Source: Hydrogenimonas cancrithermarum (GTDB taxonomy: Bacteria > Campylobacterota > Campylobacteria > Campylobacterales > Hydrogenimonadaceae). From it: DNA of 64,000 bases. Location of the stretch: contig NZ_AP027370.1 of assembly GCF_030296055.1 (NCBI RefSeq), forward strand, positions 62,001-126,000, written 5' to 3'. Positions within the stretch are counted from its first letter, which is position 1; each line of letters begins with the position of its first letter. This document shows positions 1 to 8,224 of this stretch, piece after piece. Both the position numbers and the translations under genes were made by a program. The notes under the pieces were generated by a model. It ran no database searches, was not told the DNA's origin, and saw only the letters and a program-made list of their open reading frames with translations.

Positions 1-693
1 GCGGAGCAGGGGAGCCAGCAGATGCAGGGCGAAGTGCAGGAGCTGGCTATCGAAGAGTGGCTGAACACACACTTTCCGTTCGATACGGTGGAAGAGATCA
101 AGAAAGGGGCCAGAGGTGCCGATTGCCTGCAGGTCGTCAACACCCGCGAGATGCAAAACTGTGGCACCATCTACTACGAATCCAAACGCACCAAAGAGTT
201 TCAGAAGAACTGGATCGAAAAGTTCAAAGCCGACATTCGGGAGAAGGGGGCCGACATCGGTGTACTGGTGACGGAGGTACTGCCCAAAGATATGGAGCGC
301 ATGGGGCTGGTCGATGGGGTATGGGTCTGCACGTACGAAGAGTTCAAAGCCCTCTCGTCGGTCCTGCGCGAGCAGATCGTGAGGCTGGCGCACGTGACGC
401 AGTCTCAGGAGAACAGAAGCGACAAGATGAGTCTGCTCTACAACTACCTCACCTCCAACGAGTTCCGCATGCAGATCGAAGCGATCGTCGAAGGCTTCAC
501 CCAGATGCAAGCCGACCTCGATGCCGAAAAACGCGCCATGGCCCGTATCTGGAAACAGCGCGAAAAGCAGATTGCAAAAGTCCTCGACAACACGACTGCA
601 CTTTACGGCTCCATACGGGGCATAGCCGGCAACGCAATCGGGCATATTCAGGCACTGGAGCTTCCCTATTTCGAGAAAGAAACAGAGGAATAG
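1..693 (+). CDS. DUF2130 domain protein, C-terminal part (5' end outside window)
   Basis: The reading frame is open from base 1, so the gene begins upstream of the window; an internal ATG at 22 is not a plausible start because the frame before it already encodes family-like residues (QGSQQ). The visible 230 residues match the conserved C-terminal DUF2130 domain: the early block GEVQELAIEEWL, a central YYESKRTKEFQ stretch, and a helical tail. Full proteins of this family usually carry a long N-terminal coiled coil, which would lie outside the window. A nuclease-like core has been suggested for the family, but the role is not established. It ends 37 bp before glgA and may be the last gene of its own unit. 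Confidence 0.8.
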   Translation, partial: AEQGSQQMQGEVQELAIEEWLNTHFPFDTVEEIKKGARGADCLQVVNTREMQNCGTIYYESKRTKEFQKNWIEKFKADIREKGADIGVLVTEVLPKDMERMGLVDGVWVCTYEEFKALSSVLREQIVRLAHVTQSQENRSDKMSLLYNYLTSNEFRMQIEAIVEGFTQMQADLDAEKRAMARIWKQREKQIAKVLDNTTALYGSIRGIAGNAIGHIQALELPYFEKETEE

Positions 694-730
694 CGCTTTT
701 GAACGTATGGACAGATCGAAAGGATGGAGA

Positions 731-2140
731 ATGAAATTGCTATTTGCCGCAGCGGAGATGTTTCCTTTCGCCAAGAGCGGTGGGCTGGCCGATATCGCTT
801 ATGCGCTTCCAAAGGCCTTGAGAGATGGTGCCGATGTAACGACGGTCATGCCGCTTTACGCTTTTATCGACAAAACACGCTTCGGTATCCGGCCGACAGG
901 GGAGCATTTTGTGCTCACTTTCGGGAACGCATCCTACGATGTCGAACTTTTTTCGGCGGAGTACCGTGGGTTGAAGGTGCTCTTTGTCTATAACGAACTG
1001 CTCTGTGACCGGGAAAACCTTTATGGCCCTCCCGGAGAGGGGTATCAAGACAACGATCTACGTTTCGCGATCTTTTCCCATGCAATCCTCGAGATCGTCA
1101 AACGTTACCGTTTCGATCTTCTCCATCTCAACGACTGGCATACAGCCCTTGCCGCACTGCTGGTACACGATGCGGGGGTGCCCGTCAAGATCGTCTATAC
1201 GATACACAATCTTGCCTATCAGGGAACGTTCCCTCCCGATTCGATGGTGCGGTGCGGAATCGACTCCCGCCACTTTTCGATGGAATCGCTCGAATTTTAC
1301 GGGCAGGTCAACTGGATGAAGGCGGGGATCACCCATGCCGATGCGGTAACGACGGTGAGCCCCAGCTACGCCATCGAAATTCAAGAACCCGAGTTCGGCT
1401 TCGGATTGGACGGTTTTTTACGAAAACACAGGAAGAAACTGACGGGTATCCTCAACGGTATCGATACCGAGCTCTACGATCCGCAGAAAGATCCTGCCAT
1501 TCCGGCGCACTTTGGCCAAAACGCTTTAAGAGGTAAGCAGCGATGCAAAAAAGGTTATCTCGAAGGGATTGATATGGATAAATATGAATGGCCGCTTTTC
1601 ATCTTTATCGGACGATTGGTCGAGCAGAAGGGAGTCGATCTGATTGTCGAAACGCTGGGAGAACTGGCACAAAAGCCGCTGATATTGGCGATACTCGGAG
1701 AGGGTGAAGAGAGGTTTCACACAGCGCTGGAAACGGCGGCTGGCAAGTATGCGAACATCCATCTTCGTTTCGGCTATGACGAAGCGCTCTCGCACAGGAT
1801 GTACGCCGCGGCCGACTTTCTGCTGATGCCTTCACGTTTCGAACCGTGCGGTCTCAACCAGATGATCGCGATGCGCTATGGGACCGTTCCAGTGGTCCAT
1901 CGTGTGGGAGGTCTGTGCGATTCGGTCCATCCGATCGTCAGGGGAAAGCGCATATGCGGCCTGGGTGTTCCGTTCGATGCGATGCATGCCGACGCCCTTG
2001 TCGAAGCGGTTGACAAAGCGTTGGCACTCTACGGCTCCAGAGAAAAACTGAACCGGATCCGGAAATTTGATATGGGATGCGACTTTTCGATCGAGCGGTG
2101 TGCACAGAGATATCTGAGCCTTTACGAGGAGTTGGTATGA
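731..2140 (+). CDS. glgA: Glycogen synthase (ADP-glucose type), copy 1
   Basis: GT5-family glycosyltransferase that would elongate alpha-1,4-glucan from ADP-glucose in the cytoplasm; 469 aa, the normal family size. The N-terminal substrate loop KSGGLAD (Lys15) and the C-terminal PSRFEPCGLNQM block are both present. I chose the ATG at 731 because it follows AGGATGGAGA and begins directly at the MKLLFAAAE family start; an upstream in-frame ATG at 707 has no ribosome site. Compared with copy 2 at 3065 it is more divergent: HRVGGLCDSV replaces the usual RATGGLADTV. It overlaps the ROK kinase by 4 nt, so the two are translationally coupled. Which copy is the main synthase cannot be decided from sequence. 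Confidence 0.93.
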   Translation: MKLLFAAAEMFPFAKSGGLADIAYALPKALRDGADVTTVMPLYAFIDKTRFGIRPTGEHFVLTFGNASYDVELFSAEYRGLKVLFVYNELLCDRENLYGPPGEGYQDNDLRFAIFSHAILEIVKRYRFDLLHLNDWHTALAALLVHDAGVPVKIVYTIHNLAYQGTFPPDSMVRCGIDSRHFSMESLEFYGQVNWMKAGITHADAVTTVSPSYAIEIQEPEFGFGLDGFLRKHRKKLTGILNGIDTELYDPQKDPAIPAHFGQNALRGKQRCKKGYLEGIDMDKYEWPLFIFIGRLVEQKGVDLIVETLGELAQKPLILAILGEGEERFHTALETAAGKYANIHLRFGYDEALSHRMYAAADFLLMPSRFEPCGLNQMIAMRYGTVPVVHRVGGLCDSVHPIVRGKRICGLGVPFDAMHADALVEAVDKALALYGSREKLNRIRKFDMGCDFSIERCAQRYLSLYEELV

Positions 2141-2973
2141 GCCGTTTGGCCATCGATGCCGGCGGGACGTGGCTGCGCTACGAACTGGTCGGAAAGGAGG
2201 AGGTGTGCGGAAAATTTCCAAGTCGTGAACGGGAACTGAGCAATTTCATCGAATCGATGATCGAAAAACATCCCGATATCGATGCGATCGCCGTTTCGTT
2301 CGCGGGACAGGTGCACGAGGGTGTCATTCTTTCGGCGCCCAATATCGAGGTCGAAGAGCCCGAGATCGAAACCTTTGTCGAAACACGCCTGGGCATACCG
2401 CTCCGTATCGAAAACGACCTCAACTGTGCCGCACTCGCCGAATCGGTCTACTGGAACGAAAAAGAGCTTGCCGCACTCTACTCCGGTACGGGATTGGGCG
2501 GCGGCATCGTTACCGGCGGCGAAATATTGCACGGATGGCGGAGCCTTGCCGGTGAGGTTGGCCATCTACCCTACAAGGAAGCCCCCTTCCGCTGCGGATG
2601 TGGGAAAAACAACTGTCTCGAACTCTACGCCTCCGGCAGTGGTATAAAAAAATGGATGGATCGTTTCGGATGCGGAGAGAACCCCGACCTACAGCGCCTC
2701 CGCCTATCGGAGAATGAAAACTGCAGAGGCATCGCCGAAACCTATACCGAAGCGCTTCTTTACGCAGCGGCGGCGATGGTGACGCTTCTCAATCCGAAAA
2801 TTTTGGTTCTTGGCGGCGGTGTCGTCACACACAATCCAGATCTGGTGGATACGGTTCGCGAGCGAATCGGAAACTACGCACTTGCGGCGAGCTGCGTTGG
2901 TTTGAGGGTGGAGATGACGCACATCGAAAACGCTTCGTTGGAGGGTGCAAAGCTTCTGTTGGATACAATGTAG
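2137..2973 (+). CDS. ROK-family sugar kinase (probable glucokinase)
   Basis: 278-aa ROK-family kinase. It has the N-terminal phosphate-binding DAGGT motif, a GTGLGGGIV block and the ROK zinc signature (GEVGH followed by Cys153, Cys155 and Cys160). The likely reaction is ATP-dependent phosphorylation of glucose to glucose 6-phosphate, which fits its place between two glycogen synthases; other hexoses or N-acetylhexosamines cannot be excluded. The start is the ATG that overlaps the glgA stop as ATGA. The kinase could recover free glucose released from glycogen turnover. No lid or regulatory (HTH) domain is present, so this is an enzyme and not a NagC/XylR-type repressor. Confidence 0.88.
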   Translation: MSRLAIDAGGTWLRYELVGKEEVCGKFPSRERELSNFIESMIEKHPDIDAIAVSFAGQVHEGVILSAPNIEVEEPEIETFVETRLGIPLRIENDLNCAALAESVYWNEKELAALYSGTGLGGGIVTGGEILHGWRSLAGEVGHLPYKEAPFRCGCGKNNCLELYASGSGIKKWMDRFGCGENPDLQRLRLSENENCRGIAETYTEALLYAAAAMVTLLNPKILVLGGGVVTHNPDLVDTVRERIGNYALAASCVGLRVEMTHIENASLEGAKLLLDTM

Positions 2974-2977
2974 TGTG

Positions 2978-3045
2978 GTCATTGGTCACTGGTCATTGGA
3001 GTTTTGATTTGTTTTCCCAATGACAAGTGACCAGTGACCAATGAC
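2978..3045. repeat. Heptamer-built inverted repeat between ROK kinase and second glgA
   Basis: The left arm is GTCATTG-GTCACTG-GTCATTG and the right arm is four heptamers (CAATGAC, AAGTGAC, CAGTGAC, CAATGAC). The outer 18 bases (2978-2995 and 3028-3045) are perfectly complementary, so the transcript can form a long hairpin. It ends 19 nt before the next start codon and is followed by no U-tract, so it is not a classical terminator. Related heptamer runs occur at 21952 and 45240. Confidence 0.85.
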
Positions 3046-3064
3046 TCTATCCGAAGGATTTGAT

Positions 3065-4552
3065 ATGAACCGACCTCTGAACATTCTCTTTACCGCTTCG
3101 GAAGTGGTGCCGTTCGCCAAGACGGGCGGCTTGGCCGATGTCGCAGGTGCGCTTCCCAAAGTGTTGGCGAAGCTCGGGCATAACGTCATCGTCGTAATGC
3201 CACGTTACTACAGCATCGATAAATCGAAACTCGAACATATCGTGGGGCCGCTCGGTGTGCCGATGGGACCGATGGGCGAACTCTGGGCCGGTGTCTACAA
3301 AGATACCCTGCCGGGAAGCGATGTACCTGTCTACTTTATCGACTACGAGAAATTTTATGGCCGGTCGGGACTTTATGCCGACGAGAACGGATTCAGCTAT
3401 CCCGACAACGATCTCCGTTTTATCTTTTTGAGCAAAGCGGCCTTTCAGCTTGCCAAAAAACTGGCGTTCAGACCCGACATCATCCATGCGCACGACTGGC
3501 ATACGGCCGCGCAGCCCGCGCTTCTTCGTACACGCTACGCTTTCGACGAGCAATTCGAAGATGCCGCATCTGTACTGACGATCCACAATCTCCAGCATCA
3601 GGGCCACTTCTTCAAAGGGATTATGGATGTGATGGAGGTGGGTTGGGAGCACTTCAATCCCTATGAGTTTGAAGCGATGGACGGTGTCAACATGCTCAAA
3701 GGCGGAATCGCCCATGCCGATGCGGTGACGACGGTGAGCCGAAAATATGCCCATGAGATCCAGACCCCCGAATTCGGTTTTGGGCTCGACGGGCACATCC
3801 GCGCCCACAGTGACAAACTCTACGGCATCCTCAACGGAATCGATTACGACGAGTGGAGCCCCGCGATCGACCCATTCATCAAGAAGCGTTACGATATCGA
3901 CGATATGTCGGGCAAGGCGCTCTGCAAAAGGGATCTTCAGGAGCGCTTCGGCCTACCGGTCTGGGATGACGTGCCTCTTATCGGCTTCGTTGGACGTTTC
4001 GCCGAACAGAAGGGCATAGGCCTCATCGCCGGGGCGATCGAGGGTTTGATGCACCTGAACATTCAGATCGTGATGCTCGGCACCGGGGAGAAGTGGGCCG
4101 AGGGATTTTTCAGCGAGATCGCCCGCCGCTACCCGGAAAAGTTTGCCTGCCATGTCGGGTATTCCAACGAACTGGCGCATATCATCGAGGCGGGAAGCGA
4201 TCTTTTTCTGATGCCGTCGCTTTTCGAACCGTGTGGATTGAACCAGATCTACTCGCTGCGTTACGGTACGCTTCCGATCGTTCGTGCCACCGGAGGCCTC
4301 GACGATACGATCCACAACTACGACCCTGGAACCAAAAAGGGCAACGGCTTCAAATTTTACGATGCCACGACGGATGCTCTGTATCATACCGTCAAATGGG
4401 CGACAGATATCTGCCGCTATGAACCGGAAGCTTTCCGTCTGATGCAGAAACAGGCGATGGAGGCACGGTTCGACTGGGAAAAGTCTGCCGAGGCCTACGA
4501 GGACCTCTATTATCACTCGCTCTATGCCAAGCGGGTAAGTAACTACAAGTGA
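3065..4552 (+). CDS. glgA: Glycogen synthase (ADP-glucose type), copy 2
   Basis: 495-aa GT5 glycogen/starch synthase. The KTGGLAD loop (Lys19), the HDWHT motif near residue 150 and the PSLFEPCGLNQIYSLRYG block with RATGGLDDT match the canonical bacterial enzyme more closely than copy 1. The start ATG at 3065 follows GAAGGATTTGAT. It sits after a strong hairpin repeat and 12 nt or less before glgB (the earliest possible glgB start overlaps its stop codon), so glgA2-glgB look co-transcribed. glgC (ADP-glucose pyrophosphorylase), needed to make the donor, is not in this window. Confidence 0.96.
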   Translation: MNRPLNILFTASEVVPFAKTGGLADVAGALPKVLAKLGHNVIVVMPRYYSIDKSKLEHIVGPLGVPMGPMGELWAGVYKDTLPGSDVPVYFIDYEKFYGRSGLYADENGFSYPDNDLRFIFLSKAAFQLAKKLAFRPDIIHAHDWHTAAQPALLRTRYAFDEQFEDAASVLTIHNLQHQGHFFKGIMDVMEVGWEHFNPYEFEAMDGVNMLKGGIAHADAVTTVSRKYAHEIQTPEFGFGLDGHIRAHSDKLYGILNGIDYDEWSPAIDPFIKKRYDIDDMSGKALCKRDLQERFGLPVWDDVPLIGFVGRFAEQKGIGLIAGAIEGLMHLNIQIVMLGTGEKWAEGFFSEIARRYPEKFACHVGYSNELAHIIEAGSDLFLMPSLFEPCGLNQIYSLRYGTLPIVRATGGLDDTIHNYDPGTKKGNGFKFYDATTDALYHTVKWATDICRYEPEAFRLMQKQAMEARFDWEKSAEAYEDLYYHSLYAKRVSNYK

Positions 4553-4560
4553 GAGAAACC

Positions 4561-6477
4561 ATGAATCCGATCCATTACGACGTCACACGTTTCAGCGACA
4601 TGGATATCTATCTTTTCAAAGAGGGCACCCATGTCAAACTCTACGACAAGATGGGTTCCCATCTTATGGAGCGCAAAGGTAGAGGAGGTGTCTACTTCGC
4701 CGTCTGGGCTCCCAATGCCGCGATGGTTAGTGTTGTCGCCGATTTCAACGGCTACGATGCGGCGGCCCATCCGTTGAAACTGAGAGAGGACGGTTCGGGC
4801 ATCTGGGAAGGGTTTGTGGAGGGTGCCGAAATCGGACAGACCTACAAATACCATATCGTCTCCAAAATGGACGGCCGCACCTTCGAAAAGGCCGATCCTT
4901 ATGCCAAATATGCCGAAAAGCCGCCCCATTCCGCCTCACGGATCTGGAAGATCGACGATTACCGGTGGAACGACGAGGTATGGATGGATCTACGAAAGGA
5001 TCACAACGCCCACGACAAACCGATCAGTATCTATGAATTGCATCTTGGGTCGTGGCGCAGAAAGGTGGAAGAGGAAAACCGTCCACTCACCTATGTCGAG
5101 GCGGCCAACGAGCTGGCGACGTATCTGATACAGATGAATTACACCCACGTCGAGATAATGCCGATTACGGAATATCCGTTTGAAGGATCGTGGGGTTACC
5201 AGGTGACGGGCTACTTCGCCCCAACCGCCCGCTACGGCACACCGCAGGAGTTCATGCAGTTTGTCGATATCATGCATGCACACGAGATCGGGGTCATTAT
5301 GGACTGGGTACCGTCGCACTTCGTGACCGACGGCCATGGGCTCATCAATTTCGACGGTACCTGCCTCTACGAGCATGAAGACCCGCGCCTTGGGTATCAC
5401 CCGGAATGGAGCAGCGCCATCTTCAACTACGGAAGAAACGAGGTGCGCGCCTTTTTGATCTCGAGTGCAATGTATTGGCTCGAAAAGTACCACATCGATG
5501 GCATTCGCGTCGATGCGGTCGCGTCGATGCTCTACCTCAACTATGCCCGGAAAGATGGTGAGTGGCTTCCAAACAAGTATGGCGGTAACGAAAATCTCGA
5601 TGCGATCGACTTTTTGAAACAGCTCAACGAGACGGTCTATGGGGCGTACCAGGATATCGTGATGATCGCGGAGGAGTCAACGGCATATCCGATGGTGACA
5701 CGCCCTGTCTATCTTGGAGGCCTGGGGTTCGGTTTCAAATGGAACATGGGATGGATGCACGATACGCTCAAATATTTCAAGCTCGACCCGATTCACCGAC
5801 AGCACCATCATCACCAGATCACCTTCAGCATGTGGTATGCCTTCGACGAAAACTTCGTGCTGCCGCTCAGCCACGACGAGGTGGTCCATATGAAAGGCTC
5901 GCTCATCAACAAGATGCCAGGCGACGAAAATCAGAAATTCGCCAACCTTCGCGCACTCTTCGCCTACATGACGGCACATCCGGGTAAAAAACTGCTCTTT
6001 ATGGGTGGGGAGTTCGGCCAATGGCGTGAATGGAACTACAAGGAGAGCCTCGACTGGCATCTTCTGGAAAAACCGTGCCATCGAGGGCTTCAGAAGCTCG
6101 TCAGCGACCTCAATGGCCTCTATAGGAGCGAGCGGGCGCTTCATCTCTACGACGAGAAACATGCCGGATTCGAGTGGATCGACGCCAACGACTACCAGCA
6201 CAATGTCCTCAGCTTCATCCGAAAAAGCGATATCGATGAAGAGACGATTCTGGTCGTTTGCAACTTTGCAGATACGGTCTACGAGAACTACCGTGTCGGT
6301 GTGCCCTTTTCCGGTCTTTGGAAGGAGATCTTCAACTCGCAGTACAAAACCTACGAGGGATGGGATATCACCAATCCCGAACCGATACATACGGATCCGA
6401 TCGAAGCCCATGGAAGAGAGCATTCACTGAGTCTGCGCCTTCCGGCGCTTGGGGTCTCTTATTTCAAACTGATTTAA
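4561..6477 (+). CDS. glgB: 1,4-alpha-glucan branching enzyme
   Basis: GH13 branching enzyme that cuts alpha-1,4 chains and re-attaches them in alpha-1,6 linkage. An N-terminal CBM48-type domain (about residues 25-120) precedes the (beta/alpha)8 barrel. Catalytic residues are visible: nucleophile Asp318 in GIRVDAV, acid/base Glu371 in IAEES, and Asp439 in SHDEVVH. At 638 aa it matches the short bacterial form with a single N-terminal domain. I use the ATG at 4561; a GTG at 4549 overlapping the glgA stop would add four residues. The gene ends convergently against lipA, with a two-base overlap of stop codons. Confidence 0.96.
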   Translation: MNPIHYDVTRFSDMDIYLFKEGTHVKLYDKMGSHLMERKGRGGVYFAVWAPNAAMVSVVADFNGYDAAAHPLKLREDGSGIWEGFVEGAEIGQTYKYHIVSKMDGRTFEKADPYAKYAEKPPHSASRIWKIDDYRWNDEVWMDLRKDHNAHDKPISIYELHLGSWRRKVEEENRPLTYVEAANELATYLIQMNYTHVEIMPITEYPFEGSWGYQVTGYFAPTARYGTPQEFMQFVDIMHAHEIGVIMDWVPSHFVTDGHGLINFDGTCLYEHEDPRLGYHPEWSSAIFNYGRNEVRAFLISSAMYWLEKYHIDGIRVDAVASMLYLNYARKDGEWLPNKYGGNENLDAIDFLKQLNETVYGAYQDIVMIAEESTAYPMVTRPVYLGGLGFGFKWNMGWMHDTLKYFKLDPIHRQHHHHQITFSMWYAFDENFVLPLSHDEVVHMKGSLINKMPGDENQKFANLRALFAYMTAHPGKKLLFMGGEFGQWREWNYKESLDWHLLEKPCHRGLQKLVSDLNGLYRSERALHLYDEKHAGFEWIDANDYQHNVLSFIRKSDIDEETILVVCNFADTVYENYRVGVPFSGLWKEIFNSQYKTYEGWDITNPEPIHTDPIEAHGREHSLSLRLPALGVSYFKLI

Positions 6478-7346
6478 TATGAAAAGGTTTGGGAGGTCTG
6501 CAGATATTCGTGCGCCATATAGCTGCTGCGGGTGTAGGGCGAACTCTTGATGTAGCGGTAGCCCATGGCCATGCCTGCCTGGCGGTAGAAGTCGAAGAGG
6601 GCGGGTTCCACAAATTCCACGACGGGTGTGTGGCGGCGGCTCGGTGCCAGATACTGGCCGATACTCAGCAGTCTACATCCCGTCTTCAGAATATCCTCCA
6701 TCGTTTCCAGAACCTCCTCTTTTCTCTCCCCCAGTCCCAGCATGATCCCGCTTTTGGTGGCGATATCGGGATTTGCCGAGGAGAGATTTTTTAAAACACG
6801 CAGTGACCGTTCATAGTCGGCCCCTTTGCGAATATGGTAGAGGCGGGGGATCGTTTCGATGTTGTGCCCGACGATCTCCGCGCCGCTGCGGGCGGCCGTT
6901 TCGATCGCCTTTTCGTCTTCATGGAAGTCGGGAACGAGAATTTCGACGACGATCGTTGGGTCGAGGGTTTTGATGGCTTTTACCGTTTGGCCGAAATGGC
7001 CGGCGCCTCCGTCGGGCAGGTCGTCACGGGTGGGACTGGTGACGACGACATGCCTTAGTCCCATCTGTCCTACGGTTTCGGCCACCCGTTGCGGTTCGTC
7101 GGGATCGGGTGGAAGAGGCCTCTTTTTCGTTACGTTGCAGAAGGTGCAGCCACGGGTGCAGAGGTGGCCCAGGATCAGAAAGGTCGCCACTCTTTTCGAA
7201 AAGCACTCCGCGATATTGGGACAGAGCGCCTCCTGGCAGATCGTGTGAAGGCCGCTGCCGGCGATCATGGTTTCGACCTCTCTCATCATACTGGGAGTGA
7301 TCTTTTTTTGGAGCCATTCAGGCTTTTTCTGAAGGTTCTTTTCCAT
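6474..7346 (-). CDS. lipA: Lipoyl synthase
   Basis: Radical SAM enzyme that inserts two sulfurs into protein-bound octanoyl groups to make lipoate. Both iron-sulfur cluster sets are intact: Cys37, Cys42 and Cys48 for the auxiliary cluster, and Cys63, Cys67 and Cys70 for the radical SAM cluster. The C-terminal RSSYMA matches the RSSY signature. Length is 290 aa, as expected. The ATG at 7346 follows GGAAC and lies inside the 3' end of lipM, so lipM-lipA form one overlapping unit. Its substrates are most likely the lipoyl domain of the E2 protein at 12111 and perhaps a glycine-cleavage H protein elsewhere. Confidence 0.96.
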   Translation of the reverse strand: MEKNLQKKPEWLQKKITPSMMREVETMIAGSGLHTICQEALCPNIAECFSKRVATFLILGHLCTRGCTFCNVTKKRPLPPDPDEPQRVAETVGQMGLRHVVVTSPTRDDLPDGGAGHFGQTVKAIKTLDPTIVVEILVPDFHEDEKAIETAARSGAEIVGHNIETIPRLYHIRKGADYERSLRVLKNLSSANPDIATKSGIMLGLGERKEEVLETMEDILKTGCRLLSIGQYLAPSRRHTPVVEFVEPALFDFYRQAGMAMGYRYIKSSPYTRSSYMAHEYLQTSQTFSY

Positions 7347-8109
7347 CGATGTTCCATTCTGCGGTTTTGTATTTTGTTTCGAAGAGACGGTCGGCGAGAT
7401 CCTCTTCCTCTCTTTGCATCGTATCTTCGAAGAGGTCGGCATCCATCGCTTTGCCGAAAGCTTCGATCAGGAGAGGCGTCAGATCTTCGTCGCACCTCAC
7501 GACCCCGAGAGTTTCGAGCGATAGACTCTCTCCGAAACCGGAAGCCTCCGCGAAGAGAGTTTCGAAACGCTCTTTGTCGTACCGAAGAGGGATGGAGCCG
7601 TGCTGGAGCATGGCGGTGCGGGTGTGGCGCTGGGCATTGCCCCCGATCTTTCTCTCCCCGACGACGATGTCGTACGCCTCCCTTCCGGCGAGGCAGATCG
7701 GAGACCGGCGCTCCGGTAGCCCTTCCTGGGCGGCGAAACCGGCGGGCAGCCCCAGTTTTTCGTAAAAACGGATCAGAAACTGGCAGAGGAGGCGATAGCT
7801 CTCTTTGACACCGTGTCGCTTCGCGAAGGCCGCGGGGAGAACGATGCTGTAGGAGATGTCGCCCCCGTGGACCAGTATGCCGCCTCCCGTGATGCGCCGG
7901 ACCCCCTCGACGCCGTACTTTTTCATGGAGTCGAGATCGAGAGCTTCGGCAGGTTTGGAGTAGCGCCCGAAGGTGAGAGCGGGATTCCAGCGATAGAGTC
8001 GGAAAATGGGTGCGTCGCCATGTCGGTAACTGCGCAGCAACGCTTCATCGACCGCCATGTTCCATCCGCCGAAAGACTCCTCTTCCACGATCACTCTCCA
8101 TTTTTGCAA
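7318..8109 (-). CDS. lipM: Octanoyltransferase (LipM-like) of the BPL/LplA/LipB family
   Basis: 263-aa cofactor transferase with the RRITGGGILVHGGDISYS block that binds the acyl group and the lysine pattern GERKIGGNAQ (Lys154). A cysteine (Cys139, in PICLAGREAYD) sits where Bacillus subtilis LipM has its catalytic cysteine, so octanoyl transfer from acyl carrier protein is favoured over ATP-dependent lipoate ligation. The start is a TTG at 8109, preceded by AAAAGGATT; the residues after it (WRVIVEE, then NMAVDEALL) align with the family N-terminus, whereas the first ATG (8058) would remove them. It overlaps lipA by 29 nt and is divergent from acs. Confidence 0.85.
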   Translation of the reverse strand: MQKWRVIVEEESFGGWNMAVDEALLRSYRHGDAPIFRLYRWNPALTFGRYSKPAEALDLDSMKKYGVEGVRRITGGGILVHGGDISYSIVLPAAFAKRHGVKESYRLLCQFLIRFYEKLGLPAGFAAQEGLPERRSPICLAGREAYDIVVGERKIGGNAQRHTRTAMLQHGSIPLRYDKERFETLFAEASGFGESLSLETLGVVRCDEDLTPLLIEAFGKAMDADLFEDTMQREEEDLADRLFETKYKTAEWNIDGKEPSEKA

Positions 8110-8135
8110 CTTTAAAAATCCTTTTAATCCGAATT

Positions 8136-8149
8136 TTAACTTTCGTTAA
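8136..8149. promoter_or_regulatory. TTAAC-N4-GTTAA palindrome between lipM and acs
   Basis: A perfect 5+4+5 inverted repeat (TTAAC, TTTC, GTTAA) lies in the divergent promoter region. This is the form bound by some Crp/Fnr-superfamily regulators, for example Campylobacter NssR. A -10-like TATTATACT (8158-8166) faces acs, and its complement contains TATAAT facing lipM. The site is too close to the acs -10 for class II activation and would more likely repress or act on the divergent gene. Confidence 0.5.
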
Positions 8150-8157
8150 CCGTTTTG

Positions 8158-8166
8158 TATTATACT
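8158..8166 (+). promoter_or_regulatory. Candidate -10 box for acs (TATTATACT)
   Basis: An AT-rich TATTATACT lies 59 nt upstream of the acs start codon. The complementary strand reads TATAAT in the same place, so overlapping divergent promoters are possible. No convincing -35 hexamer is seen at 17 bp; the closest is TTTAAC at 8135-8140, inside the palindrome. Confidence 0.45.
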
Positions 8167-8224
8167 ACGAAAGAGTGAATGAAAGTTGCCTCGTCGGTGA
8201 AATCGATGAGAAGGAGGAGAGACG

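Noticed and set aside
2978-3045. Rho-independent terminator
   Set aside because: The stem is long and made of tandem heptamers, has a loop of over 25 nt and no U-tract; better described as a repeat element.
7318-8109. Annotation as lipoate-protein ligase LplA
   Set aside because: Cys139 at the LipM catalytic position and the lack of the LplA C-terminal domain favour an octanoyltransferase.
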